From positions 1 through 59,418 of the forward strand of contig JAEYYL010000095.1 of NCBI GenBank assembly GCA_023430825.1: a stretch of DNA of 59,418 nt, written 5' to 3'. Numbering within the stretch: the first letter of the stretch is position 1; the number at the start of each line of letters is the position of its first letter. The translations under genes were made by a program, and so were the position numbers. Under the pieces are notes generated by a model. That model worked only from the letters and a program-made list of their open reading frames with translations, was not told the origin of the DNA and ran no database searches. Of the stretch, positions 1 to 11,252 are shown one piece after another. Source of the stretch: Verrucomicrobiota bacterium (GTDB lineage Bacteria > Verrucomicrobiota > Verrucomicrobiia > Opitutales > Opitutaceae).

Positions 1-133
1 CAGTTGGGCCGGCCGGGGGGTGGCGTCCGGGTGGGACGCGCGACACCGGGCGGTCGAACGAGTGTGCCAAGGGCGCGCCAAGCTGGCGCGCGAGGCGACG
101 CTGGGGGGTGGCGCCAGAATGGCTGTAAACTTT

Positions 134-160
134 TTAACCGATTAAAGAAAAGCGGGTTAA
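134..160. promoter_or_regulatory. Inverted repeat upstream of dnaK, possible operator
   Basis: TTAACC at 134-139 is mirrored by GGTTAA at 155-160 with a 15-base spacer, in an AT-rich patch inside an otherwise GC-rich leader, 45 bases before the dnaK start. It could be a regulator site or part of a promoter. It does not match the CIRCE element (TTAGCACTC-N9-GAGTGCTAA) bound by HrcA. Function is inference only. The rest of 1-204 shows no gene I can support. Confidence 0.25.
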
Positions 161-204
161 TTCAATTCACGGCGTCGAGGCACATCCGCTGCTAAACGCG
201 GTGC

Positions 205-2151
<1,947 letters not shown>

Positions 2152-2258
2152 GTTTCGAACCCTTTGCGCGCTGGCGGCGTCGAGAACGCGGCCGGCGCGC
2201 TTTGTTGAAAACCTACACCCAACCAACCCCACCTCTAGATCAGATAACCCAACTCATT

Positions 2259-2555
2259 ATGGCTAACGTCAAAATCAAGCCCATCGGCGATCGCGTGCTC
2301 GTTGAGCACATCGAAGAAAAAGAGCAGGTCCGCGGCGGAATCATCATCCCGGACAGCGCCAAGGAAAAGCCCCAAGAGGCCAAGGTCATCGCGCTCGGCA
2401 CGGGCAAGAAGGGCGACGACGGAAAAGTCTCGCCGTTCGAGGTGAAGGTCGGCGACCGGGTGCTGATCAGCAAATACGGCGGCACCGAGGTGAAACTCGA
2501 AGACAAGAAATACACGCTCGTGCGCGAGGACGACATCCTCGGCGTCATCGGCTGA
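2259..2555 (+). CDS. groES: Co-chaperonin GroES
   Basis: A 98-residue Hsp10 lid for the GroEL cage. The protein begins MANVKIKPIGDRVLVEH, the canonical GroES start, and keeps the mobile-loop region (EKEQVRGGIIIPDSA) and the C-terminal TLVREDDILGVI. The frame is open upstream to 2202, but those 19 residues do not resemble GroES, so the ATG at 2259 is preferred. The leader is AC-rich and lacks a Shine-Dalgarno. groEL starts 48 bases downstream, so the two are probably one transcript. Confidence 0.97.
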   Translation: MANVKIKPIGDRVLVEHIEEKEQVRGGIIIPDSAKEKPQEAKVIALGTGKKGDDGKVSPFEVKVGDRVLISKYGGTEVKLEDKKYTLVREDDILGVIG

Positions 2556-2603
2556 GCGCCGCATCCCTCCTGAACCGAAAACTGTAACCAAGATTTAAAT
2601 ACA

Positions 2604-4238
2604 ATGGCTGCCAAACAACTCCTGTTCGACGAGGCCGCTCGTCAAAAAGTTCTCCGCGGCGTCGAGACCCTCTCGCGCGCGGTGAAAGTCACCCTCGGTC
2701 CCAAGGGCCGCAACGTCGTCATCGACAAGAAATTCGGCTCTCCGACCGTCACCAAGGACGGCGTGACCGTCGCGAAGGAAGTGGAACTGCCCGATCCCTA
2801 CGAGAACATGGGCGCGCAGATGGTGAAGGAAGTCGCGTCCAAGACCTCCGACGCCGCCGGCGACGGCACCACGACCGCGACCGTGCTCGCGGAGGGCATC
2901 TACCGCGAAGGCCTGAAGAATGTCACCGCCGGCTCGAATCCGGTTTACCTCAAGCGCGGCATCGACAAGGCCGTCGAGGCCGCCGTCACCGAGCTCGCGC
3001 GCATTTCCAAGAAGGTCTCGGACCGCGAGGAAATCCGCCAGGTCGCGACCGTGTCCGCCAACTGGGACGACACGATCGGCAACATCATCGCCGATGCGAT
3101 GGACAAGGTCGGCAAGGACGGCACGATCACTGTCGAAGAAGCGAAGTCCATCGAGACGACGCTCGACGTCGTCGAGGGCATGCAGTTCGACAAGGGCTAT
3201 CTGTCGCCGTATTTCACGACGAACGCCGAGTCGCAGGAAGCGGTGCTCGAAGACGCCTACGTGCTGATCCACGAGAAGAAGATCTCGAACCTGCAGGAAT
3301 TCCTCCCGCTGCTGCAGACCGTCGCCAAGAGCGGCAAGCCGCTTCTCGTCATCGCGGAAGATGTCGAAGGCGAAGCGCTCGCGGCGCTCGTGGTGAACAA
3401 GATTCGCGGCACGTTGAATGTGTGCGCGGTCAAGGCCCCTGGCTTCGGCGATCGCCGCAAGGCCATGCTCGAGGACATCGCGGTCCTCACCGGCGGCCGT
3501 TGCATCACCGAAGACCTCGGCCTGAAGCTCGAGAACCTTCAGGTTTCCGATCTCGGTCGCGCGAAGCGCATCGTGGTCGACAAGGAGAACACCACGATCG
3601 TCGAGGGCTCGGGCAAGTCGTCCGAGATCCAGGCGCGCGTGAAGCAGATCCGCCGTCAGATCGAGGAAACCACGTCCGATTACGATCGCGAGAAGCTCCA
3701 GGAGCGCCTCGCGAAGCTCGCGGGTGGTGTCGCCGTCATCAACGTCGGTGCGTCCACCGAGGTCGAAATGAAGGAAAAGAAGGCCCGCGTCGAAGACGCT
3801 CTCCATGCCACGCGCGCTGCGGTGGAAGAGGGTATCGTCGCCGGCGGTGGCGTCGCGCTGCTCCGCACCGCGAAGGTCATCGACAACCTTCAGCTGGAAG
3901 GCGACGAGAAGATCGGTTCGCAGATCGTGCGTCGCGCGATCGAGCATCCCATCCGCATGCTGTGCTCGAATGCCGGCGTGGAAGGTGCGGTGGTCGTCGG
4001 CGAGATCCTCTCCGGCAAGGGCAACTTCGGTTACAACGTCGCGACCGACAAATACGAGGACCTCGTGAAGGCCGGCGTCGTCGATCCGACGAAGGTCACG
4101 CGCACCGCGCTGCAGAACGCGGCTTCGATCGCCGGGCTCCTGCTGACGACCGAGTGCATGATCACCGAGATCCCCGAGAAGGAGAAGGCTCCGGCGGGCG
4201 GTCCTCCGGGCGGCGGCATGGGCGGCATGGACTACTAA
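2604..4238 (+). CDS. groEL: Chaperonin GroEL (Hsp60)
   Basis: A 544-residue Hsp60 that forms the double-ring ATP-dependent folding chamber with GroES. Visible hallmarks are KVTLGPKGRNVVI near residue 30, the ATP-binding GDGTTTATVLAE near 87, and the flexible Gly/Met C-terminal tail GGGMGGMDY. Length fits the family (about 540-550). The ATG at 2604 is preceded by an AT-rich leader with no Shine-Dalgarno. It is followed by a strong hairpin and T-run at 4300-4325, which probably ends the groES-groEL transcript. Confidence 0.98.
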   Translation: MAAKQLLFDEAARQKVLRGVETLSRAVKVTLGPKGRNVVIDKKFGSPTVTKDGVTVAKEVELPDPYENMGAQMVKEVASKTSDAAGDGTTTATVLAEGIYREGLKNVTAGSNPVYLKRGIDKAVEAAVTELARISKKVSDREEIRQVATVSANWDDTIGNIIADAMDKVGKDGTITVEEAKSIETTLDVVEGMQFDKGYLSPYFTTNAESQEAVLEDAYVLIHEKKISNLQEFLPLLQTVAKSGKPLLVIAEDVEGEALAALVVNKIRGTLNVCAVKAPGFGDRRKAMLEDIAVLTGGRCITEDLGLKLENLQVSDLGRAKRIVVDKENTTIVEGSGKSSEIQARVKQIRRQIEETTSDYDREKLQERLAKLAGGVAVINVGASTEVEMKEKKARVEDALHATRAAVEEGIVAGGGVALLRTAKVIDNLQLEGDEKIGSQIVRRAIEHPIRMLCSNAGVEGAVVVGEILSGKGNFGYNVATDKYEDLVKAGVVDPTKVTRTALQNAASIAGLLLTTECMITEIPEKEKAPAGGPPGGGMGGMDY

Positions 4239-4299
4239 GTCCGGCCCTTTCACGCTTCCGGCCCTTCGCGTTTCATTTCGCGAACGGAAAAACTTCAAG

Positions 4300-4325
4300 G
4301 CGCGCTCTTCGGAGCGCGCTTTTTT
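4300..4325 (+). terminator. Rho-independent terminator after groEL
   Basis: An 8-bp GC stem (GCGCGCTC / GAGCGCGC) around a TTCG tetraloop is followed by six T residues. It lies 61 bases past the groEL stop codon and before the next gene, so it probably ends the chaperonin transcript. Confidence 0.85.
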
Positions 4326-4393
4326 CGTTTCGGCGGACGCTGGCGCCTGAGCTTTCGCTTTCCCTCGCGCGTCCGGCGTGTTTGCGTGCGCGC

Positions 4394-5173
4394 ATGGAAG
4401 TCGTGTTTCTGGGGACGGGGACCTCGCAAGGCGTGCCGATGATCGCGTGCGATTGCGCGGTCTGCACCTCGACCGATCCGCGCAACAAGCGCACGCGGGC
4501 GTCCATTCACGTGGTGATGGACGGCCTGCACGTGCAGGTCGATGCCGCGCCGGAGCTGCGCCTGCAGTGTGTGGCGAACGACGTCCGCTGGGCGGATCTC
4601 TTCATCCTCACGCATGGCCACGCCGATCACATCACGGGCATGGACGACCTGCGCCGTTTCTGCGACCTTCACGGCGGGCAGGCGCTGGCGGTTTACACGA
4701 CCGACGAGGGGATGGCGCGTGTGTTGTCGATTTTTCCGTATGCGATCGCCGAGCGTCCGGTGTCGCGCGGTTACGCGGCGTTCAAGCTGCTGGACATGCC
4801 GCCGCGGCTCGACCTGCCGCAGGGAACGATCGAGTCGACGCTGCTGCCGCATGGCGGAGTCAACACGCTCGGGCTCGCGTTCACCGAGAAGAGCAGCGGG
4901 AAGCGTTTCGTTTACTACACGGACTGCAAACGTCTCCCGCGCGAGGCGGTGGAGCTGGCGCGCGGAGCGGATGTCGCGGTGCTCGACGGGCTGCGCGATG
5001 CGCCGCATCCGTCGCATATGAGCATCGCGGAGGCGTTGAGCGCGGCGGCGGAAATCGGGGCGCGGGAGACATGGCTCACGCATCTGACGCATCTGAACGA
5101 TCACGCGGCCACCGATGCGCGGATGCCGCCCGGCGTGCGGCTGGCTTACGATGGGCTGCGGTTGAACATGTGA
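4394..5173 (+). CDS. MBL-fold metallohydrolase (PhnP-like)
   Basis: A 259-residue metallo-beta-lactamase-fold hydrolase, probably cytoplasmic. It begins MEVVFLGTGTSQGVP and has the metal-binding THGHADHITGMDDLR motif (HxHxDH) near residue 75, plus later metal-ligand candidates (YYTDCK, HPSHMS, THLTHLND). The early Cys pair CDCAVC resembles PhnP-type phosphoribosyl 1,2-cyclic phosphodiesterases and related RNase Z-like proteins. There are no phn genes nearby, so the substrate is unknown. The frame is open far upstream through groEL, so the ATG at 4394, after the groEL terminator, is taken as the start. Confidence 0.85.
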   Translation: MEVVFLGTGTSQGVPMIACDCAVCTSTDPRNKRTRASIHVVMDGLHVQVDAAPELRLQCVANDVRWADLFILTHGHADHITGMDDLRRFCDLHGGQALAVYTTDEGMARVLSIFPYAIAERPVSRGYAAFKLLDMPPRLDLPQGTIESTLLPHGGVNTLGLAFTEKSSGKRFVYYTDCKRLPREAVELARGADVAVLDGLRDAPHPSHMSIAEALSAAAEIGARETWLTHLTHLNDHAATDARMPPGVRLAYDGLRLNM

Positions 5174-5262
5174 GCGAAGGCCCCGGGGCCGGGGATGCCT
5201 TATGACGTGAGAGCGTCGGGCGCAGGGTTGTGGAACCGACGAAGGGGCCATTGTCTTGCAAG

Positions 5263-7353
5263 ATGGCTGCGAGAGCCGCGCTTTTTCTGTTTCTGCGAAC
5301 GACCGTCATCGTGGCCTCGATACTGATGGCCGGGCTGGCCGCCGCCGAGGCGGACCCGGTGGCGCGATTGAGATTTCTCGCGGCGGAGATCGCGCGGCAT
5401 GACGAACTGTATTTTCGGAAGGCGCAGCCGGAAATCAGCGATTTCGAATACGACCGGTTGAAGCAGGAGTTCGCGGAGCTGAGGTCGCGATTCCCGGGGG
5501 AAGCGGAGAGGCGTATCGAAAGTGTGGATGCGGTGGGAGACGATCGTCTGGTGGGCTGGACAAAGCGGGCGCATCGCGTGCCGATGCTGAGTCTGGAGAA
5601 GGCGTATTCCGAAGCGGCGTTGCGGGCGTTCGACCGGGACGTGCGTGCGGCATTGGGCGCGGAGCGCATCGCTTACGTGGTTGAACCAAAGTTCGACGGG
5701 CTCGCGGTGAGCGCGATCTACGAACACGGACGGCTGACGGCGGTCGTCACGCGCGGAAACGGTCGGGAGGGAGACGACGTGACCGAGACGGCGCGCGCGA
5801 CGCTGGCGATCCCGGAGCGGTTGCGGACGGACGCGGCGGTCAACGCGCCGGGCTTCGTGGAGTTGCGCGGCGAGATCTACATGCCGCTCGCCGAGTTCGC
5901 ACGGATCAACCGCGAGCGGGAGGAGGCGGGCGAGTCCTTGTATGCGAGTCCGCGCAATCTGGCGGCGGGCACGTTAAAAACGCGCGAGCCGGCCGAGATC
6001 GCGGAGCGCCGGCTCGCGGGGGTGTTTTACGGGATCGGCGCGCTGGACCCAGGCGAGCGTGCGCCGGCGACGCAGGCGGAGTTGTTGGAGCAGATCGGGG
6101 CCTGGGGCCTGCGCGTGCCGGAGACGGCGCTGCGCGTGGAGTCCGTCGATGCGGCGTGGGCGGCGGCGCAGGCGATCGGCCGGGCCCGCAGCGGGCTGGC
6201 GTATCCGATCGATGGAGTCGTGGTGAAGGTCGATGCGCGGGCGCACCAGCGCGCGCTCGGCGAAACGGCGCAGGCGCCCCGCTGGGCGATCGCCTGCAAG
6301 TTCATGCCGGAGCGCGCGACGACGCGGGTGAAGGCGATCGCGATCCAGGTGGGCCGCACGGGCGTGCTGACACCCGTGGCGGAGCTCGAGCCGGTGCAAC
6401 TCGGCGGTGCGACGATCGCACGCGCGAGCTTGCACAACGCGCAGGAGATCGCGCGGCTCGATGTGCGCAGGGGCGACGCAGTGATCGTGGAACGCGCGGG
6501 AGAAATTATTCCCTCGATTGTGGGGGTGGAGCGTGGTGCGCGTGGCAGCGGGAGCGCGCCGTATGTGTTTCCCGCCAACTGCCCGGCGTGTGATGCGGCG
6601 GCGGTGCGCGATGCCGGGGAGGCGGCGTGGCGCTGTTCGAATCCGCGCTGTCCGGCGCAGGTGAAGCGGAGGATTCTGCATTTCGCCTCGGCGCAAGGGG
6701 TCGCGATTACGGGGCTCGGCGAGGCGACGATCGCTGCGCTGGTCGATGCGCGGAAGGTGAGTGGAATCGCGGATCTCTACGCTTTGACGCCGGAGGATTT
6801 AAGGGCGGCGGCGGGCGTGGGTGCAACGAGTGCGGACGCGCTGATTCGGGCGATCGAGGCTAGCAAGCGCACGGAGCTCTGGCGGTTTGTTCACGGGCTC
6901 GGTCTTCCGCGGGTCGGGGTGGTGAACGCGCAGGCGCTGGCTGCGCGGTTTGAGACGCTGGCGAGGCTCGCGGCGGCGACGGAGAGCGAGTTGCGCGAAG
7001 TGCGCGGGATCGGCGAGCGCACGGCGGCCGAGATCGTGAGCTTTTTCGAGCGGCTGGGCGGTGAGCGTTGGGTGGCAGCGCTGGCGGCGCGCGGAGTGAT
7101 GCCTGCGAACTCTCCCCGTGCCAAGGGTCCGTTGAGCGGCAAGACCTTTGTGCTGACAGGCCGGTTGCCGACGCTGACGCGCGACGAAGCGACGAGGTTG
7201 ATCGAAGCGGCGGGCGGACGAGTGGTCGGAGAGGCCAGTCGTCGCATGGACTACGTGGTGGCCGGCGATGGCCCGGGCAAGGCGTTGGAGCGGGCGCGGA
7301 GTTTGGGCGCCGCGGTTCTGAATGAGGAGGAGTTGCGGCGGTTGGCGGAGTGA
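5263..7353 (+). CDS. ligA: NAD-dependent DNA ligase LigA
   Basis: Seals nicks in duplex DNA using NAD+. Domain order is complete: Ia domain (HDELYF ... PEISDFEYDRL), adenylation domain with the active-site lysine in EPKFDG, OB fold, a four-Cys zinc finger (CPAC ... CSNPRCPAQ), helix-hairpin-helix repeats and a C-terminal BRCT domain (GKTFVLTGRLPTLTRDEA). The start is uncertain. An ATG at 5326 gives a near-canonical N-terminus with the lysine at about residue 122 (115 in E. coli). Starts at 5263 or 5230 add a hydrophobic stretch that looks like a signal peptide. No Shine-Dalgarno decides between them. The upstream frame is open and GC-rich at third positions, so 5263 is used here. Confidence 0.93.
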   Translation: MAARAALFLFLRTTVIVASILMAGLAAAEADPVARLRFLAAEIARHDELYFRKAQPEISDFEYDRLKQEFAELRSRFPGEAERRIESVDAVGDDRLVGWTKRAHRVPMLSLEKAYSEAALRAFDRDVRAALGAERIAYVVEPKFDGLAVSAIYEHGRLTAVVTRGNGREGDDVTETARATLAIPERLRTDAAVNAPGFVELRGEIYMPLAEFARINREREEAGESLYASPRNLAAGTLKTREPAEIAERRLAGVFYGIGALDPGERAPATQAELLEQIGAWGLRVPETALRVESVDAAWAAAQAIGRARSGLAYPIDGVVVKVDARAHQRALGETAQAPRWAIACKFMPERATTRVKAIAIQVGRTGVLTPVAELEPVQLGGATIARASLHNAQEIARLDVRRGDAVIVERAGEIIPSIVGVERGARGSGSAPYVFPANCPACDAAAVRDAGEAAWRCSNPRCPAQVKRRILHFASAQGVAITGLGEATIAALVDARKVSGIADLYALTPEDLRAAAGVGATSADALIRAIEASKRTELWRFVHGLGLPRVGVVNAQALAARFETLARLAAATESELREVRGIGERTAAEIVSFFERLGGERWVAALAARGVMPANSPRAKGPLSGKTFVLTGRLPTLTRDEATRLIEAAGGRVVGEASRRMDYVVAGDGPGKALERARSLGAAVLNEEELRRLAE

Positions 7354-7370
7354 CGGACGGGTCGGGTGCC

Positions 7371-9167
7371 TCAGAGGGGCCAGATCCGCGGCACGACGAA
7401 CATCGCGACGACAAAGCAGAGGATGTTCAGCGGAATGCCGATTCGCATGAAATCGCCGAACTTGTAGCCGCCGATGCCATAGACGTAGGTGTTGGTCTGA
7501 TACCCAATGGGGGTCGCGAAGGCGGCGGACGCGGCGAACATCACGACGATCACGAAGGGGCGGGCGTCGACGCCGAGGGTTTCAGCGATCCCGATCGCGA
7601 TGGGCGCCATGAGCGCGGCGACGGCGTTGTTCGAGAGGATTTCCGTGAGGATCATCGTGATGACGTAGATGCAGCCGAGCATGGCGATGCCCTTGTGCGC
7701 GGCGGGCACGATGAAATCCACCGCCGCGACGGTTTTTTGCGCGACGAGGGCGGCGGCGCCGGTGTGTTCCATGGCGAGTCCCATCGCGAGCATACCGAAG
7801 ATCAGGAACAGGATGTTCCACTCGATGGAGTCGTAGGCGTCCTTGGGCTTGATGCAGCCGGTGAGGCAGAGGATCACGCCGCCGGCGAGCGCGGCGAGTT
7901 CGATGGGGACCCAGTCGAGCGAGGCGAGGGCGATCGTCGCGACGGCGACGGCGAAGGCGAGCGGGAGCTTGGGGTTGTGGGCGCGGGCGGGAAGCGGGGG
8001 CTGATCGAACAGGATGATATCGTCGCCGGCGCGGAGAGCTTGGATGGCCTGGTCGGTGCCCATCATGAGCAACACGTCGCCGGACTCGATCGTGCTGGTG
8101 TCGATTTTTTCGCGCAGGTTTCGGCCGTGGCGATGGATCGCGAGGACGACCATGCGGAAGCGCTGGCGAAAATTGATGTCGCGCAAGGTGCTGCCGACGA
8201 GATCGGAGGTCGGTGTGACGACGCCCTCGACGAGCGAGCCCTCGTGCGCGGCGATCTGTTCGAGACCGAGGTGGAGTTCGGAGACGAGGTCGACGCCGGC
8301 GATGCCGCGGGTGTGGACGATGCCCTTGGGGCGGCAGGCGAGGATGAGGCGGTCGCCGGCTTGGAGCCGCAACGCTTGGGGTTCGATGGGGATGGCGACG
8401 CCGTCGCGGACGATTTCGAGGACGCGGATGCCGCGCGTGCTGACGAGACCGGCGTCGGCGAGCGAGCGGCCGAGGACCTTCGAGTCCGGCTGCACGAATG
8501 CCTCCGTGATGTATTCGCGGCGTTCCTCGGTGGAGAGGATCGACGTGAGCATCTGGCGGTCGGGGAGGAGGCGTTTGCCGGAGAGGGCGAGGTAGATGCC
8601 GCCGATCAGTGCGGCGGGCACGCCGAGCCAGGCGAGCTCGAACATCGACATGGGGGGCTGACCGCGGGCTGAGGCGATACTGTTGACGACCAGATTGGTG
8701 CTGGTGCCGATGAGGGTGCACGTGCCGCCCAGCACAGCGGCGTAGGACAGCGGGATGAGCAGCTTCGAGGGCGAGAGCTGCATGCGCCGGGCGAGGTTCA
8801 GCACGACGGGGAGGAACACCACGACGACGGGCGTGTTGTTGACGAAGGCCGAGAGGGTGGCGACGAGGACGACGAGCAGCAGGATGACGACGGCGTAGGA
8901 CCAGCCGGCGGCGTATTCGATGAGATGGACGAAGCGATCGATCGCGCCGCAGCGCACGAGTGCGGCGCTGAGCACGAACATCGCGCCGACGGTCAGCGGC
9001 GCGGGATTGGAAAACACGGAGAAGGCCTTTTCCAAGGGCAGCAACCCGGTCGCGATCAGGACGACCAGCAGCGCCAGCGCGATGAGGTCGGGCGGGTATT
9101 TTTCCCGGACGAACATCACGAGGGTCGCCACCAGCAGCAGGAAAACGAGGGCGATCTGCCAGGTCAT
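7371..9167 (-). CDS. SLC13-family permease with two TrkA-C (RCK_C) domains
   Basis: A 598-residue inner-membrane transporter of the DASS/SLC13 (ArsB/NhaD superfamily) type, usually importing sulfate, dicarboxylates or other anions with Na+. Hydrophobic segments fill residues 1-200 and 395-598. Between them lie two soluble TrkA-C-like domains (about 210-290 and 295-375; see SKVLGRSLADAGL and SDLVGSTLRDINF). The start MTWQIALVFLLLVATLVMF is a direct membrane segment. It is divergent from cysK, which would fit sulfate uptake for cysteine synthesis, but this is inference from position only. It ends 17 bases from the convergent ligA stop. Confidence 0.88.
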   Translation of the reverse strand: MTWQIALVFLLLVATLVMFVREKYPPDLIALALLVVLIATGLLPLEKAFSVFSNPAPLTVGAMFVLSAALVRCGAIDRFVHLIEYAAGWSYAVVILLLVVLVATLSAFVNNTPVVVVFLPVVLNLARRMQLSPSKLLIPLSYAAVLGGTCTLIGTSTNLVVNSIASARGQPPMSMFELAWLGVPAALIGGIYLALSGKRLLPDRQMLTSILSTEERREYITEAFVQPDSKVLGRSLADAGLVSTRGIRVLEIVRDGVAIPIEPQALRLQAGDRLILACRPKGIVHTRGIAGVDLVSELHLGLEQIAAHEGSLVEGVVTPTSDLVGSTLRDINFRQRFRMVVLAIHRHGRNLREKIDTSTIESGDVLLMMGTDQAIQALRAGDDIILFDQPPLPARAHNPKLPLAFAVAVATIALASLDWVPIELAALAGGVILCLTGCIKPKDAYDSIEWNILFLIFGMLAMGLAMEHTGAAALVAQKTVAAVDFIVPAAHKGIAMLGCIYVITMILTEILSNNAVAALMAPIAIGIAETLGVDARPFVIVVMFAASAAFATPIGYQTNTYVYGIGGYKFGDFMRIGIPLNILCFVVAMFVVPRIWPL

Positions 9168-9325
9168 TTGGCGGAGCTAAACGCTGCGGTGGAGCGCCGC
9201 CGAGTGGAAAATCCTGCGCGCGTGTCTTATCTGCCGGGTTGCCAGCGGCGGTTTATGCCACAATTTGGAACGGCTTTCCGGCGACGGACCCGCTGAATTT
9301 CCTTCCCTCAACCCACATCACGATC

Positions 9326-10315
9326 ATGGCCAAAATTCATAACGACATCACCGAGACGATCGGCAACACGCCCCTCGTGCGCCTCAACCGCACGGCGGCC
9401 GCTCACGGAGCGCAGGCGGAAATTCTCCTGAAGCTGGAATTCTTCAATCCGCTCTCGAGTGTGAAGGACCGCATCGGATTTGCGATGATCGACGACGGCC
9501 TGAAGTCGGGGAAGATCACGAAGGACACGGTGCTGATCGAACCGACCTCCGGCAACACCGGTATCGCGCTGGCGTTCGTCGCCGCGGCGAAGGGTTTGAA
9601 GCTGATCCTCACGATGCCCGAGACGATGAGCATCGAGCGCCGCAAGCTGCTGAAAATCCTGGGCGCGCGATTGATTCTCACCGAAGGTGCGAAGGGCATG
9701 AAGGGCGCGATCGCGAAGGCGGAGGAACTTGCGGCGAAGATCCCGAATGCGGTGATCCTGCAGCAGTTCGCGAATCCCGCCAATCCAGCGATCCACCGCG
9801 CGACCACGGCGGAGGAGATCTGGCGCGATACCGACGGCAAGGTGGACATCATCGTGTCGGGCATCGGCACGGGCGGCACGATCACGGGCGTGGGCGAAGT
9901 GCTGAAGCCGCGGAAGCCGTCGCTGAAGATCGTGGCGATCGAGCCCGATGCGTCGCCGGTGCTGTCTGGCGGGACTCCCGGCCCGCACAAGTTGCAGGGC
10001 CTCGGTGCGGGCTTCATCCCGGCGATCCTGAACACGAAGGTTTACGACGAGGTGATCCGGGTGAAGGAAGTCGATTCCGGGCCGGTGTCGAAGCAGGTGA
10101 ACCAGCTCGACGGCATCCCGGTGGGCATTTCCTCCGGCGCCGCGGTGTGGGCGGCGATCGAGCTGTCGAAGCGGCCTGAAAACAAGGGCAAGCAGATCGT
10201 CGCGATCATCCCGTCGAGCAGCGAACGTTACCTGTCGACATGGCTGTTTGCCGACGTGAACACCGAGAGCGATTCGATCGACGACATCGTGCCCGCTTCG
10301 GCTGGCGTGAGCTAA
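9326..10315 (+). CDS. cysK: Cysteine synthase A (O-acetylserine sulfhydrylase)
   Basis: A 329-residue PLP enzyme that makes cysteine from O-acetylserine and sulfide. It begins MAKIHNDITETIGNTPLVRLN, has the PLP lysine in NPLSSVKDRIG near residue 45, the substrate loop TSGNTG near 74, and the phosphate-binding GIGTGGTITG near 185. The C-terminal ERYLSTWLF is typical of CysK. The frame is open upstream to 9239, but homology begins at the ATG at 9326. The gene ends in a terminator at 10344-10369. No cysE is present here. Confidence 0.96.
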   Translation: MAKIHNDITETIGNTPLVRLNRTAAAHGAQAEILLKLEFFNPLSSVKDRIGFAMIDDGLKSGKITKDTVLIEPTSGNTGIALAFVAAAKGLKLILTMPETMSIERRKLLKILGARLILTEGAKGMKGAIAKAEELAAKIPNAVILQQFANPANPAIHRATTAEEIWRDTDGKVDIIVSGIGTGGTITGVGEVLKPRKPSLKIVAIEPDASPVLSGGTPGPHKLQGLGAGFIPAILNTKVYDEVIRVKEVDSGPVSKQVNQLDGIPVGISSGAAVWAAIELSKRPENKGKQIVAIIPSSSERYLSTWLFADVNTESDSIDDIVPASAGVS

Positions 10316-10343
10316 ACGAGCCCGCACGGATCGACGTGACACA

Positions 10344-10369
10344 GGCCGGCGGATGTCGCCGGCCTTTTT
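10344..10369 (+). terminator. Rho-independent terminator after cysK
   Basis: Stem GGCCGGCG / CGCCGGCC around a short loop is followed by TTTTT on the plus strand, 28 bases past the cysK stop. It sits between convergent cysK and ctaG. Confidence 0.85.
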
Positions 10370-10397
10370 CGTGACGTGCGGCGGTTGCCGGGCGGAA

Positions 10398-11252
10398 CTA
10401 TAGACGGGCGGCCGCAGGCGTGTCGCGCGCCATGCCCGCCTGATACCAGCGGAAGAAACTCACCGCGACCGCTCCGAGCGCGACGAATACGCCGACGAGC
10501 TTCATGCTCACGCCGGCGAGGAGCTGATCGTCGGCGGGCGAGAAGCCGGCAATGACGCGCGGGGCGTATTCATAAGTTGGATAGAGGATTTCCTGAGAAA
10601 ACGTGAGGTAGGCGAAGAGCGGAGTCATCGCGATCAGCACGCCGACGAAGTAAAGCATCTGGGCGGCATGGCTGATGGGCGGCAGCACGCGCGACGGACT
10701 GAGCATCGGCCACCAGTAGAGTAGCGCCGCGCCGAAAAACATGAGGTGTTCGAGGACGTGCACGGTCTTGTTGCGCAACGCGAGATCGTAGAGATCGGGC
10801 CGGTGCCAGAGCGAGATGACCAAGGTGTAGAGGATACCGCAGATGACGGGATGGAAAAGGAAACGCAGCGCCCGCGGCGCCGCGGGGCGGACCTCGCCCG
10901 AGCGCAGCCCGCGGTGCGGGTGGAACATTGCGTCCGCCATCCACCACGGCACGCCCAGCAAGAACAGGATCGCGGCGGGATAAACCAGCAGTTGGTGCTG
11001 AAGCATGTGCGCGCTGAAAAGAAACCGCTCGCCGATCTGATCCAGCGGAGATCCGACCGCCAGATAGAAGATGAAGAGTGCGGAGTAGAACCGCCAGGCG
11101 TGGGCCCGGGGGAAGGGCGTGTCGGCGGGCAGCCCGGCGCGTTGGGCGAGACGCTGCCGGAGCGGGCCCGCTAGGATCGCCCAGAGCCAGCCCACGAGCA
11201 CGAGACCGCCGACGAGATAAGGTTCATTGTGCCAATGCCGCCAATCGATCAT
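10398..11252 (-). CDS. ctaG: CtaG-like cytochrome c oxidase assembly protein (caa3_CtaG)
   Basis: A 284-residue multi-pass membrane protein of the caa3_CtaG family, required in Bacillus for assembly of caa3 oxidase and thought to act in copper delivery. It has about seven hydrophobic segments and conserved His/Met-containing stretches, including FSAHMLQHQLLVYPAAI, TVHVLEHLMFFGAALLYWWP and a late YPTYEYAPR. The ATG at 11252 begins MIDWRHWHNEPYLVGG. It lies beyond a 1.4-kb gene-poor gap from the oxidase subunits but on the same strand, consistent with a role in their assembly. Confidence 0.88.
   Translation of the reverse strand: MIDWRHWHNEPYLVGGLVLVGWLWAILAGPLRQRLAQRAGLPADTPFPRAHAWRFYSALFIFYLAVGSPLDQIGERFLFSAHMLQHQLLVYPAAILFLLGVPWWMADAMFHPHRGLRSGEVRPAAPRALRFLFHPVICGILYTLVISLWHRPDLYDLALRNKTVHVLEHLMFFGAALLYWWPMLSPSRVLPPISHAAQMLYFVGVLIAMTPLFAYLTFSQEILYPTYEYAPRVIAGFSPADDQLLAGVSMKLVGVFVALGAVAVSFFRWYQAGMARDTPAAARL

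Noticed and set aside
2595..4298. A 567-codon minus-strand open frame opposite groEL
   Set aside because: It is an antisense artefact; groEL is unambiguous on the plus strand.
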